In this document: piece by piece, positions 32,366 to 40,724 of the stretch
How the letters are laid out: each line of letters begins with the position of its first letter
Position numbering within the stretch: the stretch's first letter is position 1
Source of the DNA: Cupidesulfovibrio sp000226255
Lineage (GTDB): Bacteria; Desulfobacterota; Desulfovibrionia; Desulfovibrionales; Desulfovibrionaceae
Direction of reading: 5' to 3'
Assembly: GCF_003402415.2 (NCBI RefSeq)
Contig: NZ_AP036014.1
Coordinates: 2,790,001 to 2,854,000 of the forward strand
DNA length: 64,000 bases
Made by a program: the position numbers and the translations under genes
The notes under the pieces: generated by a model
What the model was told of the DNA's origin: nothing
Seen by the model: only the letters and a program-made list of their open reading frames with translations
Database searches by the model: none

Positions 32366-32968
32366 ATGGCAATTACCGCCCAGATGGTTAAGGAACTGCG
32401 CGAAAAGACCGGCGCTGGCATGATGGACTGCAAGAAGGCGCTGGAAGAAAACGGCGGCAGCCTTGAAAAGGCCGTCGACTGGCTGCGCCAGAAGGGCCTT
32501 TCCAAGGCCGCCAAGAAGGCTGGCCGCGCCACCTCCGAAGGCGTCATCGGCAACTACATCCACTCCACCGGCAAGATCGCCGTTCTCGTGGAAGTGAAGT
32601 GCGAGACCGACTTCGTGGCCCGCAACGAGAAGTTCCAGGAATTCGCCAAGAACGTGGCCATGCAGATCGCGGCCAACAACCCCGCCGCCGTGGACGCCGA
32701 GTCCGTGGACCCCGCCATCATCGAGCGTGAGCGCGAGGTTTACCGCCAGAAGGCCCGTGAAGAAGGCAAGCCCGAGAACATCATCGAGAAGATCGTTGAA
32801 GGCGGCATCAAGAAGTTCTACAAGGAGATCTGCCTCCTGGAACAGCCGTACATCCGCGACGACAAGATGACCATCCGCGACCTGCTGAACGACGTCATCG
32901 CCACCCTGGGCGAAAACGTCACCATCGGCCGCTTCGTCCGCATGCAACTGGGCGCGGAAGAAGCCTAG
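32366..32968 (+). CDS. tsf: Elongation factor Ts (short form)
   Basis: Nucleotide exchange factor for EF-Tu. 200 aa, the short form with a single core repeat, against about 280 aa in E. coli. Signatures LREKTGAGMMDCKKAL and VEVKCETDFVARN. SD AGGGAGACCGCACA. Confidence 0.98.
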   Translation: MAITAQMVKELREKTGAGMMDCKKALEENGGSLEKAVDWLRQKGLSKAAKKAGRATSEGVIGNYIHSTGKIAVLVEVKCETDFVARNEKFQEFAKNVAMQIAANNPAAVDAESVDPAIIEREREVYRQKAREEGKPENIIEKIVEGGIKKFYKEICLLEQPYIRDDKMTIRDLLNDVIATLGENVTIGRFVRMQLGAEEA

Positions 32969-33051
32969 CCGCAGGACGGAACGCCGCCATGCCGCACGGA
33001 TGCAAAAGCGCCGCCGCAGGCATGGAGCAGACCGTGCACGCATACTGAATG

Positions 33052-33078
33052 AAAGGGGGGTCGCAAGACCCCCTTTTT
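33052..33078 (+). terminator. Terminator of rpsB-tsf
   Basis: AAAGGGGGGTC-GCAA-GACCCCCTTTTT, 84 bp after tsf. The remaining gap to 33300 is very GC-rich and shows no further gene or site. Confidence 0.92.
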
Positions 33079-33299
33079 CGCGGGCTGCCATTTGGGGTAT
33101 GTTCCCCTGCGGCAGCCGCGCGGCCGGGTGATCCCCGGCCCGCGCGCCGCGCCCTTCCGGCGGCCCCGCCGCCCCAAGGCCCCCACGGGACGGGGTTTCG
33201 TCCCGCCCCCCCGGCGCGCCCCGCGCGCCCCACGAAAAGCCGGCCCCGCGCGCGGACGGTCACAGCGCCCGCCGCCCGGCCCCCGGAGAATGAACACCC

Positions 33300-34457
33300 A
33301 TGCGCGACACCTTTCTCGTCTTCGGCCAGCCCCTCATCGAACAGGCGGAAATGGACGAAGTGCTCGACAGCATGAAGCGGGCGTGGATTGGCACCGGCCC
33401 CAAGGTGCACCAGTTCGAAAAGGATTTCGCCGCCTACAAGGGCATGCCCTACGCCGCCGCCGTCAACTCGTGCACGGCCGCGTTGCAGCTTTCCTGCCTC
33501 GCCCTCGACCTTGAACGGGGCGACGAGGTGATCACCACGGCCATGACCTTCTGCGCCTCGGTGAACGCCATCATCCACTCCGGGGCCACCCCGGTGCTGG
33601 CCGACGTGGACCCACTGACCCAGAACATCGACCCGGCCGACATCGAGCGCCGCATCACCCCGCGCACCAAGGCCCTGCTGGTGGTGCACTTCGCCGGGCG
33701 CGCCTGCGACATGGACCCCATCATGGACATCGCGCGGCGGCACAACCTGGCCGTCATCGAAGACTGCGCCCACGCCATCGAAACCACCTACAAGGGCAAG
33801 CAGGCGGGCGACATCGGCGACATCGGCTGCTTCAGCTTCTACGCCACCAAGAACGTGGTCACCGGCGAGGGCGGCATGATCCTCTCGCGCGACAAGGCCA
33901 AGATCGACCGCATGAAGATCATGGGCCTGCACGGCATGAGCGCCGACGCCTGGGCCCGCTTCTCCGATTCGGGCTACAAGCACTATTACGTCGTCGATCA
34001 CGGCTTCAAGTACAACATGATGGACATGCAGGCGGCACTGGGCATCCACCAGCTGAAGCGGGTGGAAGAATACTGGAAGCGCCGCGAGGCCGTGTGGCAG
34101 CGCTACATGCAGGCCTTCGCCGACCTGCCCGTGGGCCTGCCCGCCGCGCCGGAACCGGACACCCGCCACGCCTACCACCTGTTCACCATCCGGGTGAACG
34201 AGGCGCGCTGCGGCGTCTCGCGCGACGCCATGCTGCCCATGATGACCGCCCGCAAGATCGGCGTGGGGGTGCACTACCTGGCCATTCCGGAGCACCCCTA
34301 CTACCAGAAGAACTACGGCTGGAACCCCGACGACTACCCCAACGCGGTGGCCTACGGGCGCGAAACCATCTCGCTGCCGCTTTCGCCCAAGCTCACCGAG
34401 CAGGACGTGGACGACGTGATCGAGGCCGTGCGCGACATCGTCACCGGCAAGGGGTAA
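33300..34457 (+). CDS. DegT/DnrJ/EryC1-family sugar aminotransferase
   Basis: PLP-dependent aminotransferase making amino sugars for surface polysaccharide. 385 aa. WIGTGPKVHQFEKDFAAY near the start, AVNSCTAALQL, VIEDCAHAIETTYKGK with the cofactor Asp, and the Schiff-base Lys in FYATKNVVTGEGG. ATG 33300, with GGAG about 12 bases upstream. A WaaE-like glycosyltransferase follows after a repeat-filled gap, so both may serve lipopolysaccharide or glycan assembly. Confidence 0.93.
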   Translation: MRDTFLVFGQPLIEQAEMDEVLDSMKRAWIGTGPKVHQFEKDFAAYKGMPYAAAVNSCTAALQLSCLALDLERGDEVITTAMTFCASVNAIIHSGATPVLADVDPLTQNIDPADIERRITPRTKALLVVHFAGRACDMDPIMDIARRHNLAVIEDCAHAIETTYKGKQAGDIGDIGCFSFYATKNVVTGEGGMILSRDKAKIDRMKIMGLHGMSADAWARFSDSGYKHYYVVDHGFKYNMMDMQAALGIHQLKRVEEYWKRREAVWQRYMQAFADLPVGLPAAPEPDTRHAYHLFTIRVNEARCGVSRDAMLPMMTARKIGVGVHYLAIPEHPYYQKNYGWNPDDYPNAVAYGRETISLPLSPKLTEQDVDDVIEAVRDIVTGKG

Positions 34458-34502
34458 CGCTGACGGTCAACTGTTTTTGTCAGCCTCCGGCGGGCAGGAC
34501 GG

Positions 34503-34551
34503 CAGCCGTTAGACGAGCGCAACGCGCGAGTCTTACGGATGACGATCGCAG
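34503..34551 (-). repeat. REP-like core element, copy C
   Basis: Minus-strand match to the core found at 21181 and 38889: CTGCGATCGTCATCCGTAAG, a short spacer, then CTCGTCTAACGGCTG. The two halves are partly complementary and can fold. Confidence 0.8.
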
Positions 34552-34711
34552 AGCGGGCAAAGCCCCCTGCACCCCCCTGAAGTGGAATATCCAAGGCGCT
34601 TTTCTCTGCCTTTCTTGCCTTCCGCTGTAGAAAAATTGCCTTTCTTCCTTACACCCCGCAGCGGTCTTCCGCTGCGGGTGGCTGGTGCGGGCAGGATGCA
34701 AGGAATTACGA

Positions 34712-34810
34712 TTTTTTGTGGCCGGGCAAGGCGGCGCGCATTTTTCGAGCGGAACATACTTCAGTATTTGAGCATCGAAAAACGCGCGCCAACGCCGCCC
34801 GGCCCAAAAA
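34712..34810. repeat. Long imperfect hairpin with about 36-bp arms
   Basis: The left arm (34712-34748, ending GCGCGCATTTTTCGA) pairs with the right arm (34775-34810, starting TCGAAAAACGCGCGCC) with few mismatches, around a 26-base loop that itself holds the near-palindrome ATACTTCAGTAT. Confidence 0.8.
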
Positions 34811-34930
34811 GGCGGATTCTGAACGCAGCATGGCTGCGCTGACCTGAAAGACCGTTTGACCATCGCGCCGCAGGCCCCTCGCTTGCTTGCCCCCCCCCAA
34901 CCTCAACCCCGCCGCCACCGGCAGGACAGC

Positions 34931-35731
34931 ATGCCCCCCGCCATCACCGGCCTTGTGCTCACCTACAACGGCGAACGCCTGCTCGACAGGTGCCTCGCCT
35001 CGCTGTCCTTCTGCGACAAGGTCCTGGTGGTCGATTCCTTCAGCACCGACCGCACCGTGGACATGGCCCGCGCGGCCGGGGCAGAGGTGGTCCAGCGCAA
35101 GTGGGAAGGCCCCGGCCCGCAGTTCCGTCACGCCCTGTCCATCATCGACACCGAATGGGTGTTCAGCCTGGACCAGGACGAAATCTGCACCGCCGAACTG
35201 CGCGAAAGCGTGCTGGCCGCCGTGCGCGCGCAGGTGCGCGGGGGCGAGGGCAGCCACGCGCCCCACGCACGCCGGGCCGGCTACTGGGTGCCCCGCCGCT
35301 CGTGGTACTTCGACCGGTTCATGAAACACAGCGGCTGGTACCCGGACTACCTGCTGCGCCTGTTCCGCCCCGCGAAGATGGAAGTGCACGTCTCGGGCGC
35401 GCACTACTCGTTTCACCCCAAGGGCGAAACCGGCCGCCTGCGAGGCGACATCCTGCACTACCCCTACGACAGCTTTCGCCAGCACCTGGACAAGATCAAC
35501 TCCTACGCCCAGCAGGGCGCGGACGACCTGCGCGCCAAGGGCCGCCAGGGCGGCGTGGCCGTGGCCACGGCCCACGGCCTTGCACGGTTCCTGAAGCTGT
35601 ACGTGGTCAAGCTGGGCTTTCTGGACGGGCGCGCGGGCTTCATCAACGCGGCCCACGGGGCGTTCTACGCCTTTCTGAAGTACATCCGGGTGCGCGAAGG
35701 CGACTGGGGCGCGCCCTTCGACCATCACTAG
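34931..35731 (+). CDS. Family 2 glycosyltransferase, WaaE/KdtX type
   Basis: Predicted LPS-core glucosyltransferase-like enzyme. 266 aa. GT-A start ITGLVLTYNGERLLDRCLASL, VLVVDSFSTDRTVD, FSLDQDEICT with the metal-binding DxD-type acidic residues, and the family WYFDRFMKHSGWYPDY region. ATG 34931 follows GGCAGGACAGC. It lies between the sugar aminotransferase and pyrH. Confidence 0.88.
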   Translation: MPPAITGLVLTYNGERLLDRCLASLSFCDKVLVVDSFSTDRTVDMARAAGAEVVQRKWEGPGPQFRHALSIIDTEWVFSLDQDEICTAELRESVLAAVRAQVRGGEGSHAPHARRAGYWVPRRSWYFDRFMKHSGWYPDYLLRLFRPAKMEVHVSGAHYSFHPKGETGRLRGDILHYPYDSFRQHLDKINSYAQQGADDLRAKGRQGGVAVATAHGLARFLKLYVVKLGFLDGRAGFINAAHGAFYAFLKYIRVREGDWGAPFDHH

Positions 35732-35844
35732 ACGCAGCAACGGCGGCGACGGCGGACGGGCACTGCGGCAGGCATGCCACCGCCCGGCGAACACACGCAA
35801 TTTTACGACATCGCAACATACAACCACCATACCGAGGGACGGAC

Positions 35845-36561
35845 ATGAGCGAACTCCGCTACAAGCGCGTGCTGCTGAAACTCAGCGGCGAAGCCCTGGC
35901 GGGCGAAAACAAGTTCGGTATTGACCCCCAAACTGTTTCGAAGATATGCCAAGAAATCGCCGAGGTTGTAGACATGGGCCTGCAGGTGGCGCTTGTCATC
36001 GGCGGCGGCAACATCTTCCGCGGCCTCTCCTCGTCCGCCAAGGGCATGGACCGCTCATCGGCCGACTACATGGGCATGCTGGCCACGGTGCTCAACGCGC
36101 TGGCCGTGCAGGACGCCCTGGAAAAGATCGGCCACCCCACGCGGGTGCTTTCGGCCATCACCATGCAGGAAGTCTGTGAGCCGTACATCCGCCGCCGGGC
36201 CGACAGGCACCTGGAAAAGGGCCGCGTGGTCATCTGCGCGGCGGGCACCGGCAACCCTTACTTCACCACCGACACGGCGGCCGCGCTGCGCGGCATGGAA
36301 CTGAAGTGCCAGGCCATCATCAAGGCCACCAAGGTCGACGGCGTCTACGACAAGGATCCCATGAAGCATGACGACGCCGTGATGTTCCGCAGCCTTGGCT
36401 ATGTGGAAACGTTGCAGCGCAAGCTCGGCGTCATGGACTCCACGGCCATCACCCTGGCCATGGAGAACGATGTGCCCATCATCGTCTGCAACATGTTCAA
36501 GGGCAGCATCAAGCGCGTGGTCATGGGCGAAGACGTCGGAACCATCGTACACGGAGGCTAA
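35845..36561 (+). CDS. pyrH: Uridylate kinase (UMP kinase)
   Basis: ATP-dependent UMP to UDP. 238 aa. KRVLLKLSGEALAG, VIGGGNIFRG, GTGNPYFTTDTAAALR, KATKVDGVYDKDP. SD GAGGGACGGAC. Followed by frr with four bases between; the frr SD overlaps the pyrH end. Confidence 0.98.
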   Translation: MSELRYKRVLLKLSGEALAGENKFGIDPQTVSKICQEIAEVVDMGLQVALVIGGGNIFRGLSSSAKGMDRSSADYMGMLATVLNALAVQDALEKIGHPTRVLSAITMQEVCEPYIRRRADRHLEKGRVVICAAGTGNPYFTTDTAAALRGMELKCQAIIKATKVDGVYDKDPMKHDDAVMFRSLGYVETLQRKLGVMDSTAITLAMENDVPIIVCNMFKGSIKRVVMGEDVGTIVHGG

Positions 36562-36565
36562 CCCC

Positions 36566-37126
36566 ATGGATATGGATACCATTCTTCTCGACACCGAAGA
36601 GCGCATGGAAAAGGCCCTCGGCGCGCTGGACCGCGAATTCGCCAAGCTGCGCACCGGCCGCGCCTCAACCTCGCTGGTGGACAACATCAAGGTCGACTAC
36701 TACGGCACGCCCACGCCCATCAGCCAGTTGGCGTCCGTCAGCGTGCCCGACAGCCGCACCCTGACCATCCAGCCGTGGGACCGTTCGGCCTTCCCGCTGG
36801 TGGAAAAGGCCATCATGAAGTCGGACCTGGGCCTGAACCCGGTCAACGACGGCAAGATCATCCGCATCTCCATCCCGCCGCTGACCGAGGAACGCCGCAA
36901 GGACCTCGTGAAGGTGGCCCGCAAGTACACCGAAGAGGCCAAGGTGGCCGTGCGCAACGTGCGCCGCGACGCCAACGACGCCCTGAAGAAGCTTGAGAAA
37001 GGCAAGGAGATTTCCGAGGACGACGTGCGCAAGTCCACCGACGACGTGCAGAAGCTGACCGACCGCTTCGTGGCCAAGTCGGACGAGAAGTGCACGGCCA
37101 AGGAAAAGGAAATCATGGAACTCTAG
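36566..37126 (+). CDS. frr: Ribosome recycling factor
   Basis: Splits post-termination ribosomes with EF-G. 186 aa. LRTGRASTSLVDNIKVDYYG, LTIQPWDRSAFPLVEKAI, IRISIPPLTEERRKDLVK, NVRRDANDALKKLEK. ATG 36566 after GGAGGCTAACCCC that overlaps the pyrH stop. Confidence 0.98.
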   Translation: MDMDTILLDTEERMEKALGALDREFAKLRTGRASTSLVDNIKVDYYGTPTPISQLASVSVPDSRTLTIQPWDRSAFPLVEKAIMKSDLGLNPVNDGKIIRISIPPLTEERRKDLVKVARKYTEEAKVAVRNVRRDANDALKKLEKGKEISEDDVRKSTDDVQKLTDRFVAKSDEKCTAKEKEIMEL

Positions 37127-37146
37127 GCCGACACGGCCTTCTCTTG

Positions 37147-37220
37147 CATGGCCGGTCGCGCCCGCAGCAGTCCCGCCCCGCGCACGCGGATGGACGGACG
37201 GGCGGGCGGGACCGGCCATG
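37147..37220. repeat. Inverted repeat between frr and uppS
   Basis: CATGGCCGGTC (37147-37157) pairs with GACCGGCCATG (37210-37220); the next bases inside (GCGCCCGC/GCGGGCG) also pair. A long GC stem without U-run, perhaps an mRNA-stabilising or attenuating structure. Confidence 0.65.
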
Positions 37221-37263
37221 GCGCATATGACGCGGGCATTGCCCCGCGTACCAGAGGCATACC

Positions 37264-38046
37264 GTGAACAACGCCCCCACGGCAGGCGACGCCCTGCCGC
37301 AAACGCTCGCGCCAGACGAGTTCGCGCCAGACACGCTCGCTCCGGAAACGCTGCCCCGCCACGTGGCCGTCATCATGGACGGCAACGGCCGCTGGGCCAC
37401 GCAACGCGGACTTTCGCGCAGCGACGGGCACCGGGCGGGCACCGAGGCGGCCCGGGCCATCGTCACCGAATGCCGCACCCTCGGCATCCCCCACCTGACC
37501 ATGTACACCTTCTCCAAGGAAAACTGGGGCCGCCCCGGTGCCGAGGTGAAGTTCCTGTTCGAACTGCTGGTGGATTTTTTGCGCGAGGAGTTGCCCAACC
37601 TCATCAAGCGCGACATCCGGCTTTCCGTGTTCGGCCAACTGGCCGACCTGCCCATGGCCGCGCGCAAGGCGCTGGAGCACGCCATTTCCCGCACCGCCGC
37701 CTGTTCCGCCATGCGCCTGAACCTGGCGCTCAACTACTCCGCGCGCGACGAAATCCTCATGGCCTGCCGCGCTCTGGCCGCCGAAGGCTTCGCGCCAGAG
37801 GCCATCACCGAGGAAGCCTTCGCCGCCCGGCTGTGGACCGCGGGCCAGCCCGACCCGGACCTGGTCATCCGCACCAGCGGCGAGCTGCGCATCAGCAATT
37901 TTCTGCTCTACCAGAGCGCCTACAGCGAATTCCACTTCACCGACACCCTCTGGCCAGACTTCACCCCCCAGCATTTCCGCGCCGCCCTGCGCGACTACGC
38001 CGGGCGGCAGCGCCGCTTCGGCAAAACGGAGGCAACCCCCGCGTGA
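37264..38046 (+). CDS. uppS: Isoprenyl transferase (undecaprenyl diphosphate synthase type)
   Basis: Makes the C55 lipid carrier precursor for peptidoglycan and LPS. 260 aa, GTG start after GAGGCATACC. About 25 extra N-terminal residues (a degenerate repeat around D-T-L-A-P) precede the core HVAVIMDGNGRWATQRGL; FSKENWGRP and RTSGELRISNFLLYQSAYSE follow. The stop overlaps the GTG start of cdsA. Confidence 0.96.
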   Translation: MNNAPTAGDALPQTLAPDEFAPDTLAPETLPRHVAVIMDGNGRWATQRGLSRSDGHRAGTEAARAIVTECRTLGIPHLTMYTFSKENWGRPGAEVKFLFELLVDFLREELPNLIKRDIRLSVFGQLADLPMAARKALEHAISRTAACSAMRLNLALNYSARDEILMACRALAAEGFAPEAITEEAFAARLWTAGQPDPDLVIRTSGELRISNFLLYQSAYSEFHFTDTLWPDFTPQHFRAALRDYAGRQRRFGKTEATPA

Positions 38047-38849
38047 CCCCGGCATCCCCGCATTTCCAACGCGTCGTCACCGGCACGGCCCTGGCCGCCC
38101 TGCTCACCGTGGGGCTCGCCATCGGCGGCTGGGTGCTGCTGATCATGGTCGTGGCCGTGGCCAGCCTGGCCCTGCTGGAATTCTACACCATGTTCTGGCC
38201 GGGTAACGCCCGCCTGCCGCTGAAGGCCAGCGGCATGGCCCTGGGCGCGGCCGTGCTGGCCGCCGGGCACATGGACCGGCCCTGGATGGTGCTGGGCTGC
38301 GTGGCCGCCGCCTTTCTGGTGGGGGCGGTGGGCTTTCTGCTCACCTGGGGCGGCGGCGACGACGACTGCCGCTTCACCGAAGGCCAGGTGCTGGCCAGCG
38401 GCATCCTGTACGTGCCCGTGCTGTTGCTGCCCGCCCTGCACTTCAACCGTTGGGAACAGCTGGTGGTCGTGCTGGCCGCCGTCATTTCCGACACCGGCGC
38501 GTATTTCATCGGCACCTGGTTCGGCAAGGCCCGCATCTGGCCGCGCGTCAGCCCCAAGAAGAGCTGGGCCGGCAGCCTTGGCGGCCTTGCCCTGTGCGTG
38601 GCCGCCTGCACCGGCGTCGGCATGGCCGCCGGCACCGCCCCGTGGTGGGCCTTTGCCCTGCTGGGCGCACTGCTGAACGTGGCCTCGCAGCTCGGTGACT
38701 TCTTTGAATCCGCCCTCAAGCGCACCCTCGGCGTCAAGGACTCCGGCGCGCTGCTGCCCGGGCACGGCGGCCTGCTCGACCGCATCGACAGCCTGCTCTT
38801 CGTCGTGCCCGCCTATGCCGCCCTGGATTCGGTGTTTCCGTTCTTTTGA
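38043..38849 (+). CDS. cdsA: Phosphatidate cytidylyltransferase
   Basis: Makes CDP-diacylglycerol for phospholipid synthesis. 268 aa, about seven or eight membrane segments; C-terminal CdsA signature LKRTLGVKDSGALLPGHGG. GTG start at 38043 overlaps the uppS stop as GTGA; GGAGG lies 11 bases upstream. Confidence 0.95.
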   Translation: MTPASPHFQRVVTGTALAALLTVGLAIGGWVLLIMVVAVASLALLEFYTMFWPGNARLPLKASGMALGAAVLAAGHMDRPWMVLGCVAAAFLVGAVGFLLTWGGGDDDCRFTEGQVLASGILYVPVLLLPALHFNRWEQLVVVLAAVISDTGAYFIGTWFGKARIWPRVSPKKSWAGSLGGLALCVAACTGVGMAAGTAPWWAFALLGALLNVASQLGDFFESALKRTLGVKDSGALLPGHGGLLDRIDSLLFVVPAYAALDSVFPFF

Positions 38850-38860
38850 CTCGCAAAAAT

Positions 38861-38960
38861 CGGGGGAAGGGGGAAACCACTTTTCGCTCTGCGGTCGCCA
38901 TCCGTAAGGCTCGGAGACTCGCCTAACGGCTGCCGCAAAAGTGGTTTCCCCCTTCCCCCG
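38861..38960. repeat. Hairpin with perfect 24-bp arms enclosing a REP-like core
   Basis: The arm at 38861-38884 is perfectly complementary to 38937-38960. Between them is the REP-like core (38889-38932: CTGCGGTCGCCATCCGTAAG, spacer, CTCGCCTAACGGCTG). Starts 11 bp past the cdsA stop. Confidence 0.9.
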
Positions 38961-39048
38961 TACCCCCATCCCCCTTCCGCAAAACTTTTCAATATTGGGT
39001 TAACAATGCAACACCCAAATGAAACGTTTTGAAGGATGAGGAGGGGGT

Positions 39049-39098
39049 GCGGGGGAGGGGAAGGGAACTTTTGGAAAAGTTCCCTTCCCCTCCCCCGC
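39049..39098. repeat. Second hairpin with perfect 24-bp arms, 2-base loop
   Basis: 39049-39072 is exactly complementary to 39075-39098 (inner part GGGAACTTTT/AAAAGTTCCC). Between this and the first hairpin, 38961-39048 also folds imperfectly. The string lies between cdsA and the decarboxylase gene. Confidence 0.9.
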
Positions 39099-39142
39099 AA
39101 TATCCCCAATAATCAGCAAACAACTTGCCTTAAGCACACCCC

Positions 39143-40627
39143 ATGCAACGACACGAGACACTCGACCTGGAAGATTTCGAAACCCTGCTGACCCGGGCGG
39201 CGACCATGATCGCGGACCGGGTGGAGCGCATTGGCCCGTGCGCCGAGGGGCCGGTGGTGCATCCGGCCACGTTCGACGAACTGGCGGCGCTGATTCCGTC
39301 CGACTGGCCGGAGGCGGGCGCGGGGGCGCACGCGGTGCTGGACGACGTGGCGCGGTGCATAGAGCCGTACGCCACGCGCATCGGGCACCCGCGCTTTCTG
39401 GCATGGATCACCACCAGCCCGGCCCCGGCGGGCACGCTGGGCGACATCGTGTGCTCGGGGCTGAACCAGGCGCCGCTGTCGTTCAAAGGCGGCCCGGCAG
39501 CCACGGTTCTGGAGCACGTGGTCATCGGCTGGCTGGCCCGGCTGTTCGGCCTGCCAGAAGCTGGCGATGGCACGGACCCTACTGACGGCGCGGGCGGCAC
39601 CATCGTGTCCGGCGGCACGATGGCCAACCTGATGGGGCTTACCGTGGCGCGCCACGCGCACTTCCCGGAGGCGGCCACCAAGGGCCTTGCGGGCATCGGG
39701 CGCACGCCGGTGCTGTATGTTTCGGACCAGGGGCACATGTCCATCGAGCGCTCTGCGGTGCTGCTGGGCCTTGGCGCGGACAACGTGCGCGGGGTGCCCT
39801 CGGACGCGGCCAACCGCATGGACGTGGCGGCCCTGCGCGCGGCCATCGCGGAGGACAGGGCGGCTGGCTTGGCCCCGTTCTGCGTGGTGGCCCAGGCGGG
39901 TTCGGTGACCACCGGCGCGGTGGACCCACTGCCGGACATCGCCGATGTCTGCGCGTCCGAGGGGCTGTGGTTCCACGTGGATGCGGCCTACGGCGGCGCG
40001 GCCATGCTGACGGACGAGGGGGCCGCGCTGCTGGCGGGCATCGACCGGGCGGACTCCATCTGCGTGGACCCGCACAAATGGTTTTTCATTCCGCTGGAAT
40101 GCGGGGTGACCCTGTTCCGCAGCAAGGCGCAACAGATCGCCACGTTCCGGGCGCGCGCGTCGTACCTGGGTGAAGAGAATCCGCACGACCTCAAGAACAC
40201 CACGTTCATCTTAAGCCGCGCCAACCGCGCCCTGAAGGTGTGGTTCGCCTTCCGCACCTACGGGCGCGAACGGCTGCGGCGCATCGTGACGCGCAACATG
40301 GAACTGGCCCGCCAGTTCCGCGACCTGTGCGCGGCATCGCCGGAATGGCAGGTGCTGGCCCCGGTGCAACTGTCCATCGCCTGCGCGCGCTACGTGCCGC
40401 AGGGGGATGGCTGGACCGAGGAACAGGTGGACCGCCTGCAGGTGCGCCTGCTGGAACGGCTGGAAGCGTCCGGCGAAGGGTTCCTGACCCCGGCCATGGT
40501 GCGCGGCCGGGCCGGGGTGCGCCTGTGCGTGGCCAACCACCGCACGTCCGAGACCGACATCCGCCTGCTGTTCGATCTCATGACCTCCTTCGGCCGCGAG
40601 CTTGCGGCGCAGGGACCGCAGGCGTGA
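39143..40627 (+). CDS. PLP-dependent group II decarboxylase (aromatic amino acid decarboxylase family)
   Basis: 494 aa. Seen: HPRFLAWITTSPAPAGTLGD, SGGTMANLMGL, WFHVDAAYGGAAML with the cofactor Asp, and the PLP Lys in DPHKWFF. The family decarboxylates Tyr, Trp, Phe/DOPA or Glu, or acts as an aldehyde synthase; the substrate cannot be read. No good SD before ATG 39143. It sits inside the usual uppS-cdsA-dxr-rseP string and is cut off from cdsA by the hairpin string. Confidence 0.87.
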   Translation: MQRHETLDLEDFETLLTRAATMIADRVERIGPCAEGPVVHPATFDELAALIPSDWPEAGAGAHAVLDDVARCIEPYATRIGHPRFLAWITTSPAPAGTLGDIVCSGLNQAPLSFKGGPAATVLEHVVIGWLARLFGLPEAGDGTDPTDGAGGTIVSGGTMANLMGLTVARHAHFPEAATKGLAGIGRTPVLYVSDQGHMSIERSAVLLGLGADNVRGVPSDAANRMDVAALRAAIAEDRAAGLAPFCVVAQAGSVTTGAVDPLPDIADVCASEGLWFHVDAAYGGAAMLTDEGAALLAGIDRADSICVDPHKWFFIPLECGVTLFRSKAQQIATFRARASYLGEENPHDLKNTTFILSRANRALKVWFAFRTYGRERLRRIVTRNMELARQFRDLCAASPEWQVLAPVQLSIACARYVPQGDGWTEEQVDRLQVRLLERLEASGEGFLTPAMVRGRAGVRLCVANHRTSETDIRLLFDLMTSFGRELAAQGPQA

Positions 40628-40724
40628 CCACGGTGATGCGGGGCATGGGGACATAGGGACATGCGGACGAGGGGACGGGTGACAGCGTGACCACGGAAAT
40701 CGGGGCAAGGGAAAGGACACGGGC

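Larger units (their letters stand above)
34458..34930. other. 473-bp repeat-filled intergenic region
   Basis: Contains, in order, the REP-like core (34503-34551), a perfect 10-bp hairpin CCCGCAGCGG-TCTT-CCGCTGCGGG at about 34656-34679, and a long imperfect hairpin (left arm 34712-34748, right arm 34775-34810). No gene. Confidence 0.75.
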
